This document shows, piece by piece, positions 7,605 through 14,279 of a DNA stretch of 18,079 bases; within the stretch, counting starts at the first letter, position 1, and the number at the start of each line of letters is the position of its first letter. The DNA is taken from contig CAYGDT010000023.1 in assembly GCA_964348745.1 (NCBI GenBank), forward strand, positions 1 to 18,079, given 5' to 3'. Position numbers and translations under genes: made by a program. Source of the DNA: CAYGDT01 sp964348745. GTDB taxonomy: Bacteria > Patescibacteriota > Gracilibacteria > Peribacterales > Peribacteraceae. The notes under the pieces are model-generated. The model searched no databases and was not told the DNA's origin. It worked only from the letters and a program-made list of their open reading frames with translations.

Positions 7605-9101
7605 ATGCTCCGCACTCTCCTCGCAATTGCACTCTTGCTACCGACACTCGCGACTGCGCAAGTTGCAACGCAACCCGAACCGCTCACTGCGATCATTACG
7701 GGGCCGGAAGAAGTGAAAGTCGGCAGAACGATCGTACTCGATGCTTCTGCAAGCCGCGGTCTCGGCGGGAATCCTCAGTACACATGGTATCGGGGCCAAA
7801 GTACCGTGCCCATCAGTCGATCCGTAGAAGCGGTATACACACCCGAGACACCGGGCGTGGTTTCCATTCGATTGGAGATTTCCACGATTATTGATGGAAA
7901 GAAAAAGATCGCAAAATCGGAACGCATCATCACGGTGTATGACAGGAAGATCGTACTCATTGCGGATAGCACCATTCCTGCCGACAAACTGGACCTGCAT
8001 CTTTTGGCAGCATCGGAAGCCAACGTATACCTGCGCGTGCTTCAGCCCGCGACAACGGCAATTCCACTCGGGGTCGAAGAGTCGATCTTCTCCATGCTCA
8101 ACGACGAAAGCGATACGTTAAGCGGCGCTGATGCAGTCGTTCTCTGGACGGAAGGTATCAAAGGGTTGCAGGCGTTGATGCGCGCGACCGAAGGCAGTCC
8201 TGATAAGTTTGAATCCATCCACAATCAAACGATTATCCTGATCTCGGATCGGGGATTAAGTACGCTCGCGCGCACCGCAGGAGGACCGTTTTCCGTCATT
8301 CAACCGGAGCGCATTCTGGTAACGCGCAAAGAAGCACTGAATCCCCTTATGACGGCAAAGAACATCGACGGTTTTCTTGGAGAACTGCGAACACGCGACA
8401 TCGATGTCGTCGTCGTGGACAAATCTTCGACGGGCATCCGACCGTGGAATCTGCTTTCGTCTCTGACGAATTTCATGCTGACACATGGCGTCTCCAGTCA
8501 AACGGTGATGCTTCTCCTCATGTTGCCGATCATCGCTACGATCCTTGCGTTTCTCAAGCAAGTCATCGGCATCACGACATTCGGCCTCTACACGCCGTCC
8601 ATTGTGGCTCTGAGTTTCCTGGCGCTCGGATGGCAGTTAGGGCTTCTGTTTCTCATATTCATCGTCTCAACCGGTTACGCTACGCGTCAATTTATGAAAC
8701 GATGGCGCCTGCTCTATGTTCCCAAAGTTGCGATTATCTTGACGATGGTGAGTCTGACGCTGCTCGTACTAATCAGTATCGGCGCATACCGGGGAGTCAC
8801 GCTCTCGGGAGATACGATCTTTGTGCTGCTGATCATGTCCACGCTCTCCGAAAGTTTTCTCACTGTCAAAGCGGAAGAGGGATGGAAAGCCGCTGTTTTT
8901 GGGATCGTCGAAACGATACTTGCCGCACTTGTCTGCGTCTTTATCGTGCAACTTTCGTTTCTCCAGTCGATCATTCTTGCATACCCGGAACTGGTACTGC
9001 TGACCATCATCATCAATATTTTCCTCGGCAGGTGGACGGGATTACGGCTCGTAGAATACTTCCGGTTCCGCGAGGTCTTTAAGCATTTGCAAGAAGAATA
9101 A
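7605..9101 (+). CDS. Secreted PKD-like/alpha-beta domain fused to 7TM domain (transglutaminase-associated 7TM family)
   Basis: 498 aa. The signal peptide is residues 1-19 (LLAIALLLPTLATAQ). A PKD/Ig-like beta domain follows (25-112, LDASASRGLGG with WYRG), then an alpha/beta domain (113-280) with strands KIVLIAD, ADAVVLWT, TIILISD, ERILVTR and DVVVVD. The C-terminal half has about seven helices between 299 and 475 with IGITTFGLYTPSIVAL, which resembles the conserved TFGTFMP segment of the '7TM fused to inactive transglutaminase' family (PF14402). In proteobacteria that family sits beside a RimK-like ATP-grasp ligase, exactly as here. I see no transglutaminase-like domain; the extracytoplasmic part seems replaced by the PKD and alpha/beta modules. 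Likely role: membrane sensor, anchor or exporter for the product or target of the next gene. ATG at 7605 has no Shine-Dalgarno; a TACACT box at 7591-7596 would make the mRNA nearly leaderless. Confidence 0.85.
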   Translation: MLRTLLAIALLLPTLATAQVATQPEPLTAIITGPEEVKVGRTIVLDASASRGLGGNPQYTWYRGQSTVPISRSVEAVYTPETPGVVSIRLEISTIIDGKKKIAKSERIITVYDRKIVLIADSTIPADKLDLHLLAASEANVYLRVLQPATTAIPLGVEESIFSMLNDESDTLSGADAVVLWTEGIKGLQALMRATEGSPDKFESIHNQTIILISDRGLSTLARTAGGPFSVIQPERILVTRKEALNPLMTAKNIDGFLGELRTRDIDVVVVDKSSTGIRPWNLLSSLTNFMLTHGVSSQTVMLLLMLPIIATILAFLKQVIGITTFGLYTPSIVALSFLALGWQLGLLFLIFIVSTGYATRQFMKRWRLLYVPKVAIILTMVSLTLLVLISIGAYRGVTLSGDTIFVLLIMSTLSESFLTVKAEEGWKAAVFGIVETILAALVCVFIVQLSFLQSIILAYPELVLLTIIINIFLGRWTGLRLVEYFRFREVFKHLQEE

Positions 9102-9102
9102 G

Positions 9103-9186
9103 AAGTGGATAACGGATAGTGGATAATGAAGAATCAATCTATAATCCAATGTAGTATTCGTTACCTCTATCCACTATCCTTTTTCC
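9103..9186. repeat. Heptamer inverted-repeat array B
   Basis: Left arm 9103-9128 has units of the AGTGGAT / AACGGAT type; right arm 9158-9186 reads CGTTACCTCTATCCACTATC onward and is largely its reverse complement. The element begins 2 bases after the 7TM stop codon and runs into the 5' end of the ligase reading frame, sharing units with arrays at 1115-1233 and 14153-14277. Confidence 0.8.
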
Positions 9187-9226
9187 GTTTTCACGTAGCG
9201 GCGTTCTCGGCCTCAATGCTCGTTAT

Positions 9227-11551
9227 TTGCTGTACATACGGCCGTTTAATACAAAAAAAGCGATTGCGCTTGCAGACAGCAAACTTAAAACAAAAGCGTA
9301 CCTCGCGGCGCGCGGCATTCCCGTTGCTAAACTCTACGGACGCATCGAACACCGCGACCAATTGTGGAACTTCGACTTCGGTCAACTACCCGACGAGTGC
9401 GTTCTCAAGCCGAATCAGGGTTTCGGCGGCGAGGGTATTTTAGTGTTGAAGGGTCGAGATAAATCCGGAAGATTTCTGCGTAATGGGAACGTACCGATGG
9501 ACGAACAGGAACTTCGTGAACATATCGAAGATATTCTCGACGGAAAATTCTCGCTCAAAGGGATGCTTGATACGGCGTTTTTTGAGCAGATTTTAAAACC
9601 ACACGAATGCTTCGAACGCTTTCGTCCTTTGGGGCTGCCCGATATCCGCGTCATTGTCTTTAATCTGGTGCCCGTCATGGCCATGCTGCGCATACCGACG
9701 GCAGACAGCGACGGAAAAGCGAACATTCACCTCGGCGGCATCGGCATCGGCATCGATATCGCCAAAGGTGTCACGACGCACGCGGCGCAGTATCACAAGA
9801 TGATCACCGTACTGCCACACGGAGAATCTCCCGCAGGACACAAGATCCCCTACTGGGACGATATTCTGCTGGTATGTTCGCGCATTCAACAGCTCACCAA
9901 CATCGGCTACCTCGCTGTCGATATCACAATAGATGCACAGATGGGTCCGGCACTGCTGGAAGTCAACGCGCGCGCGGGACTCATGGTGCAAGTGGCAAAC
10001 CTCGCACCGCTTGGAGCGCGACTTGAACGCGTAAAAGGGCTGAAGGTGGATTCTCCCGAGAAAGGCGTGCGTATAGGGCAAGATCTTTTTGGGAGTAAGA
10101 CGAAGAAGAAAGAAACGAGCAAAGAGACTCCAAAACCGACACTGGGATTGCAGGAGCTCATAGAAATTACGTTGGAAGATGGTTCGGCGATGGAGATAAC
10201 CGCCGCCGTTTCCGGAGGGCAAGAACGTACAATGTTCTCCACGACACTCATCGCGGAGCTTACGAAAAAAAAGGGCGTCCAAGCGGATGAGACACAGGGT
10301 CTGTTCCGCGTGAAATTTATGTTGGGAGGAAAGAAGATTCAAACGCTCGTGGAACAGGGGGACACCGCAGCGCATCGTGCGATTATAGGAGCGCGGGACT
10401 TAAGCGGATTTCTGATCGACCCAACGAAGAAATTGGTGAAGAGCGACAAAAAACCGATTGTACAAAAAACGGATCTTCGCGCACTCGACCGCATGTACGG
10501 GCAGATCGACAGAGATCTGCAGCTCCTGCGCTTCATCAAGCCATTGAACCTCATCGAGGAATTGAAGCGTTTGCAGAGCGATGAACTCTATAATCCGATA
10601 TTCGTCTATCCGACAATCGATGCTGATCTTGATGAAGTGCGTAAGAGGCTCCGTGAAAAGATCGAAGACGAATCTCCTCTCGGAATGCTACTGGAGAAAA
10701 AACGAAAAGAACTGCTCCTGCGCAGAGAACTCTTGCACGCGCGTGGGAATGAATCTGCATTCACCAAAGCCTCGTATGCGCTCTTTGGAGAGCCGACGCA
10801 AGAGCTGATCAACGCCGCACGCGAAGCGTTAGACCTTCGACTCGCCTGCGATCTTGCTCCACCGCTGAAGCGTATGCTGAATGCTACGCAGGCACAGAAA
10901 GCATTCGAAGAAATTCTGAAATCCTATGCATTATACGACTGGAAGGTAAAGATACGCGAGAAACTGGTCGCCCGCATGACAGTCGGCGGAAATTCCATCT
11001 TTATACGTTCCGATGCGATTTTTACAAAAGAACATATTGCCTCACTCATCGCGCATGAGATCGAGACTCATGTCCTGACATCGGAAAACGGCGGCCATCA
11101 ACCCTACGAGATTCTGCGCAGAGGGTGCGCGGGGTATTTGGATACGCAGGAAGGCTTAGCGATACAAAATGAACGCGGCATCGTAGGTCCGCATGCTGAA
11201 AAACGCTTCAGCCCCGAGAAGAATGTACTGGGTCTTGCGTTTAGCTTGGAGCACTCTCTGGCGCAAACGCGCGCGTATCTTCAAAACGAACTTGGTCTGT
11301 CGATGGCGAAAGCGATCCAGCAGAGTGTCGCCATGAAACGCGGCATGGGAGACACATCTCAGCCGGGAGGATTTACCAAGAGCCTTGTCTACTTCCGCGG
11401 TTACAAGCGTATCGTTACATTCCTTGCAAACGGCGGCGATCTCCGCCGCCTGTACATCGGCAAAGTGACGCTGGAGGATCTGGAGTGTATTGAGAAACTT
11501 CCAAACATAAAGCCTCCGCTGATTTTGCCGGAATTCTTAAGAGAAGGTTAG
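9227..11551 (+). CDS. ATP-grasp amino-acid ligase + RimB/retropepsin-like + DUF1704 zinc carboxypeptidase fusion
   Basis: 774 aa from a TTG, three modules. (1) Residues 1-290: RimK-like 'alpha-L-glutamate ligase' ATP-grasp: DSKLKTKAYLAARGIPV (17-33), CVLKPNQGFGGEGIL with Lys61 (58-72), LLEVNARAGL with Glu245/Asn247 (243-252); it should form a peptide-like bond using ATP. (2) About 305-405: resembles the RimB/retropepsin-like aspartyl protease fold (PF05618), ending IIGARDLSGFLIDPTKKL, but where a D-T/S-G triad is expected it reads Ser-Gly-Gly (329-331). (3) About 410-774: DUF1704, with HEIETH (610-615) zinc motif and LDTQEGLA (638-645) giving the third ligand/QEGLA motif; mammalian MATCAP of this family is a tyrosine carboxypeptidase. 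The 7TM gene upstream is the usual neighbour of this ligase. The stop overlaps the convergent DUF3048 stop. The true N-terminus may lie upstream, since family-like residues (GVLGLNARYL) are encoded from 9200 without a standard start codon. Confidence 0.9.
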   Translation: MLYIRPFNTKKAIALADSKLKTKAYLAARGIPVAKLYGRIEHRDQLWNFDFGQLPDECVLKPNQGFGGEGILVLKGRDKSGRFLRNGNVPMDEQELREHIEDILDGKFSLKGMLDTAFFEQILKPHECFERFRPLGLPDIRVIVFNLVPVMAMLRIPTADSDGKANIHLGGIGIGIDIAKGVTTHAAQYHKMITVLPHGESPAGHKIPYWDDILLVCSRIQQLTNIGYLAVDITIDAQMGPALLEVNARAGLMVQVANLAPLGARLERVKGLKVDSPEKGVRIGQDLFGSKTKKKETSKETPKPTLGLQELIEITLEDGSAMEITAAVSGGQERTMFSTTLIAELTKKKGVQADETQGLFRVKFMLGGKKIQTLVEQGDTAAHRAIIGARDLSGFLIDPTKKLVKSDKKPIVQKTDLRALDRMYGQIDRDLQLLRFIKPLNLIEELKRLQSDELYNPIFVYPTIDADLDEVRKRLREKIEDESPLGMLLEKKRKELLLRRELLHARGNESAFTKASYALFGEPTQELINAAREALDLRLACDLAPPLKRMLNATQAQKAFEEILKSYALYDWKVKIREKLVARMTVGGNSIFIRSDAIFTKEHIASLIAHEIETHVLTSENGGHQPYEILRRGCAGYLDTQEGLAIQNERGIVGPHAEKRFSPEKNVLGLAFSLEHSLAQTRAYLQNELGLSMAKAIQQSVAMKRGMGDTSQPGGFTKSLVYFRGYKRIVTFLANGGDLRRLYIGKVTLEDLECIEKLPNIKPPLILPEFLREG

Positions 11552-12582
11552 TCTGCCTCCTTCCACGTTACCCGATCCATCGTCGGCAGGACGACCATCC
11601 ATATTTGTCCGTAGGTAAACGGAACATCCTTTCCTTCGCTATCCGTAATACGGAACGGCTCCTTAAAATTCTGCCTGCTCCAGTGAGCTTCCCATGCCTT
11701 GCCGGAATGGAAAAGCAGTGCCTTGCCTCTGCCATTGAGAGTCATGAAGAGGCGGCCGTATTCTCCGATAGAATCGATCGGAACCTCCAGAACCACGAGA
11801 TTCGACGGACGCGCATCCGAGACGACAGTGCCGTCCGTACGCTTGTACTTATTGGCAAGAGGAAGGTATTCGTAGACTTCGTTATGCTCGGTATTGTAGA
11901 AATTAACATGGACGATTTCCGCAGGCTCCCCTCCGTGTGCTCTCCCGACCGGGAAGAGCGGTCCGTCGAGACTTTGTACAAACTGCTCGGGGGCATCATT
12001 GAGCAATTCTGTGATCTTTTCGCGAGAGAGAAAGACGTTATGCGGAGCCGGAGGTCCAACTTTACGCAGGGAACCGTCTGTGTCGTAGTACAGAAGATTA
12101 ATCGCAGTAAAATCCGAACCGTCCCGGACACGATCGAGGGCTTCTGGGCTACCGCCCGCATGGATAACGAGCCTGGACCACGGAGCCATACCGTCGAGGA
12201 AGTACGGTCGAAGCGAGCGAACGGGACCAACCTCGCGCGGAATATTACGGGCGTCGAAGATCACCGCAAACCGTGAGATAAACCCTTCAACCAAAAATTC
12301 TTGCACCATCAATGCTGCTTCCAACCCTTCCTGATACGGACGTGCATCTTCCTGATTTTCAACCATGATCGTAAACGGTTGCGGATGACTGCGAAATCCG
12401 GGAAGAAGACTGAGGCGCGACAGTACTCCGGAAAAGAACGTTTCGCCTCGCACGCGATCCTCCTGTTTCGCAAGCCGGTCGGACGCCACTTCATGGGGGA
12501 ACAATGGAACTCTGGTCAATAAAACAACGCCTGTAAGCAGCGTCAGAACGAGCACGATGACCGAGAGTGTTCTTGCTAGCAT
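11548..12582 (-). CDS. DUF3048 (YerB-like) membrane-anchored protein
   Basis: 344 aa from the ATG at 12582. An N-terminal helix (1-25, MLARTLSVIVLVLTLLTGVV) acts as an uncleaved anchor or signal; there is no lipobox. The rest is the DUF3048 domain: PFTIMVENQEDARPYQEG (69-86), NIPREVGPVRSLRPYFLDG (113-131), VIHAGGSPEAL (139-149) and PHNVFLS (180-186). Function is unknown; Bacillus YerB is the named relative, and the family faces the outside of the membrane. A longer reading from 12675 would overlap bL25 by 83 bases with a basic, unlike-family N-terminus, so 12582 is preferred. It follows bL25 after only 10 bases, implying cotranscription. Its TAA shares bases with the TAG of the convergent ligase gene. 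Confidence 0.87.
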   Translation of the reverse strand: MLARTLSVIVLVLTLLTGVVLLTRVPLFPHEVASDRLAKQEDRVRGETFFSGVLSRLSLLPGFRSHPQPFTIMVENQEDARPYQEGLEAALMVQEFLVEGFISRFAVIFDARNIPREVGPVRSLRPYFLDGMAPWSRLVIHAGGSPEALDRVRDGSDFTAINLLYYDTDGSLRKVGPPAPHNVFLSREKITELLNDAPEQFVQSLDGPLFPVGRAHGGEPAEIVHVNFYNTEHNEVYEYLPLANKYKRTDGTVVSDARPSNLVVLEVPIDSIGEYGRLFMTLNGRGKALLFHSGKAWEAHWSRQNFKEPFRITDSEGKDVPFTYGQIWMVVLPTMDRVTWKEAD

Positions 12583-12592
12583 GACCGGAAAT

Positions 12593-13255
12593 TTACTCGG
12601 ATTTCTTTGCGCCTTCCTGCGGCTGCTCACCCTCTGCGGCAGCTGCTTCCGTTCCGGCAGGTACCGCTCCTTCAATCGGAGCGACTACCTCGATTACTTC
12701 TTCCTTACGCGGCTCCTGAACAGTTGCGATCATCGTTTCGGCATCATCGGTAATAGTGACGCCTTTCGGAACAATGATATCGGCCACCGTGATGGAATCA
12801 CCGAACTCTTTCAGAGTTTCGATACTTACTTCCACATGATGCGGAAGATCGCCGGGAAGACACTCAACTGTCACATGATCATGCACCTTCACAAAGATGG
12901 CATCCTGTCCTTTGACAGCGGGCGACTCGCCGATGAACTTAATCGACACGTGCGCATCGATGGATTTCTTCATGTTCACCGCATAGAAATCCACATGCGT
13001 CATACGATCGGTGACAGGATCGAACTGGACTGCGTGGAACAATACCGGAACCTTTTTGGCACCGATTTCCAATGAAACAAGGACGCTCTCCCCTGCTTTG
13101 ACGTAGGAACGAAAAATATCGCCATAGGCGCATTCTAACTGCAAGTTGTCGACTTCGTTGCCGTACAGAACACACGGAACCTTACCGGAAGCCCGCAAAT
13201 GCGTAATTGTGCCTCCTGAAGAACGTGCCTGTGCTTGGAGAGGGATCATTTCCAT
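12593..13255 (-). CDS. rplY: 50S ribosomal protein bL25 (TL5/CTC type)
   Basis: 220 aa, the long CTC/TL5 form that binds 5S rRNA in the large subunit. The N-terminal L25 domain (1-90) has LRASGKVPCVLYGNEV and HAVQFDPVTDRMTHVDFYAV; the C-terminal TL5-like beta domain spans 97-183 (VSIKFIGESPAVK, LPGDLPHHVEVSIETLKEFGDSITVADI). A 37-residue acidic, Ala/Glu-rich tail ends with two lysines. The ATG at 13255 is chosen because the in-frame ATG at 13297 lies upstream of and across the predicted promoter; an ATG two codons further in (13249) is also possible. It heads a two-gene unit with DUF3048. Confidence 0.93.
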   Translation of the reverse strand: MEMIPLQAQARSSGGTITHLRASGKVPCVLYGNEVDNLQLECAYGDIFRSYVKAGESVLVSLEIGAKKVPVLFHAVQFDPVTDRMTHVDFYAVNMKKSIDAHVSIKFIGESPAVKGQDAIFVKVHDHVTVECLPGDLPHHVEVSIETLKEFGDSITVADIIVPKGVTITDDAETMIATVQEPRKEEVIEVVAPIEGAVPAGTEAAAAEGEQPQEGAKKSE

Positions 13256-13268
13256 AAAAAGCCAAGAA

Positions 13269-13297
13269 AGGCTACGGGAAGGACGGATATGGGTCAA
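13269..13297 (-). promoter_or_regulatory. Predicted promoter of bL25-DUF3048
   Basis: On the minus strand TTGACC (13297-13292) and TAGCCT (13274-13269) are 17 bases apart. A start about 7 bases later would leave only some 7 bases before the ATG at 13255, so the mRNA would be nearly leaderless. The -35 box is good and the -10 box is mediocre. Confidence 0.45.
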
Positions 13298-13324
13298 TTA
13301 AAAAAACAGCGGAGTTTTGGGGGT

Positions 13325-13352
13325 TGAACTAAGAACTAAGAACTCGTGAACT
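13325..13352. repeat. Heptamer direct-repeat array C
   Basis: Four 7-base units (TGAACTA, AGAACTA, AGAACTC, GTGAACT) lie between the stop of the glycosyltransferase gene and the bL25 promoter. The period is the same as in the other arrays but the unit differs and no second inverted arm is clear. Confidence 0.65.
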
Positions 13353-14146
13353 TAAACACTCATTCCCCATTTCCAGAAATACTTCATCGCGCTTATAACA
13401 TGAATCCTGCCAGTTTTTCGGAAAATCAAATCAACAAAGCGCTCTCCGGAGAGGCGAGATTTTTTATCGTTCCCGATGACGGAGGGGTAATAGAGGATCG
13501 TCTTACCGAGCGCACGGCAACGACGGCAGAGATCCGTATCCTCGAAGAAGAGAAAGAACCGTTCATCGAACCCTCCGAGCTCCACGTACACGCTTCGGCG
13601 AATGAGGAAGCACCCACCCACCACCCAATCTACTTTCTGTTCGGCACTGGGGTCTGCATCGAGCATCAAGTAGCGCCGCAAGCGACTGGGAAAGAGTTTC
13701 CCAAGCACGCTCCTGCGGGCAAGAATGTCTATGAGATGAGGAAAAGTACGTATGGAAAGACGCTGTGTTCCGTCGCCGTGCATCAGCTTCGGCGCAAGGA
13801 TGCCAATGGAATGTTCCGACTGCATCCGCGCGATCATCTTCTCCAGTCCGTCGCTCTGAAGACGTTTGTCCGGATTGTTGATCAGCAGATACTCCCCTGA
13901 CGCGTACCTGGCTCCGTAGTTATATCCGTAACCGAAACCGTGATTGTGCGGCGTCTCAATAATACGCACATTTGGCACACCGCTAAGCCTGTTACGCAAC
14001 ACGCCCACCGAATCATCCAGCGAATGATTGTCAATCACAAGAATTTCACAACGATCTGCGATAGACTGCTTCAACATGTCCTGCACGCAGGCAACTGCCG
14101 CAGCGGGATTGCGATAATTGAGAATGAGGATGGAGACGAGCGGCAT
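13352..14146 (-). CDS. Family 2 glycosyltransferase (WbbL/rhamnosyltransferase-like)
   Basis: 264 aa, cytosolic or peripheral GT-A enzyme that should transfer a sugar from a nucleotide-sugar donor during surface polysaccharide synthesis. VSILILNYRNP (4-14), ILVIDNHSLDDS (35-46), the HNHGFGYGYNYG nucleotide-site segment (67-78), INNPD in place of the DXD strand (89-93), WVVGGCFLIRRSVYVELGGFDERFF (174-198) and the FEDTDLCRR acceptor/catalytic motif (201-209) are all present. In many relatives a His precedes a G-x-S turn after this; here it reads GNDKKS. The ATG at 14146 begins 7 bases from the heptamer array D that fills the gap to the divergent uvrC. No other glycosyltransferases are nearby, so the sugar and acceptor are unknown. 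Confidence 0.88.
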   Translation of the reverse strand: MPLVSILILNYRNPAAAVACVQDMLKQSIADRCEILVIDNHSLDDSVGVLRNRLSGVPNVRIIETPHNHGFGYGYNYGARYASGEYLLINNPDKRLQSDGLEKMIARMQSEHSIGILAPKLMHGDGTQRLSIRTFPHLIDILARRSVLGKLFPSRLRRYLMLDADPSAEQKVDWVVGGCFLIRRSVYVELGGFDERFFLFFEDTDLCRRCRALGKTILYYPSVIGNDKKSRLSGERFVDLIFRKTGRIHVISAMKYFWKWGMSV

Positions 14147-14152
14147 AGAAAA

Positions 14153-14277
14153 AGGATAACGGATAGAGGATAGTGGAAAGTGGAAAGTGGATAATGCACT
14201 ATTAAGGATAGTAGGAGTATCATTCGTTATCCACTATTCACTATCCATTATCCATTATTACTCTCCACTATCCACTG
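14153..14277. repeat. Heptamer inverted-repeat array D (divergent GT2/uvrC spacer)
   Basis: Left arm reads AGGATAA CGGATAG AGGATAG TGGAAAG TGGAAAG TGGATAA; right arm reads TATCCAC TATTCAC TATCCAT TATCCAT and so on to TATCCAC. The two arms are mutual reverse complements around a roughly 35-base centre. The array takes up almost all 133 bases between two divergent start codons, so it must contain or replace both promoters. Its units carry -10-like hexamers (for example GATAAT near 14190). Confidence 0.85.
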
Positions 14278-14279
14278 AC

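Noticed and set aside
8444..9082. Long alternative-frame reading within the 7TM gene
   Set aside because: The 7TM frame has a signal peptide, family motif and hydrophobic periodicity; the alternative has none and is a shadow.
9126..9443. An ATG-started open frame overlapping the start of the ligase gene
   Set aside because: Its translation has no recognisable features and lies out of frame with the well-supported ATP-grasp sequence; it is kept only as a possible sign of an indel.
14153..14277. CRISPR-like array
   Set aside because: Units are 7 bases with no spacers and there are no cas genes; the nuclease at 500-1390 is Cas4-like only at family level.
14187..14279. Upstream extension of uvrC by 31 codons
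   Set aside because: The extension is a translation of the heptamer repeat array and precedes the normal UvrC start, so it is not credible protein.
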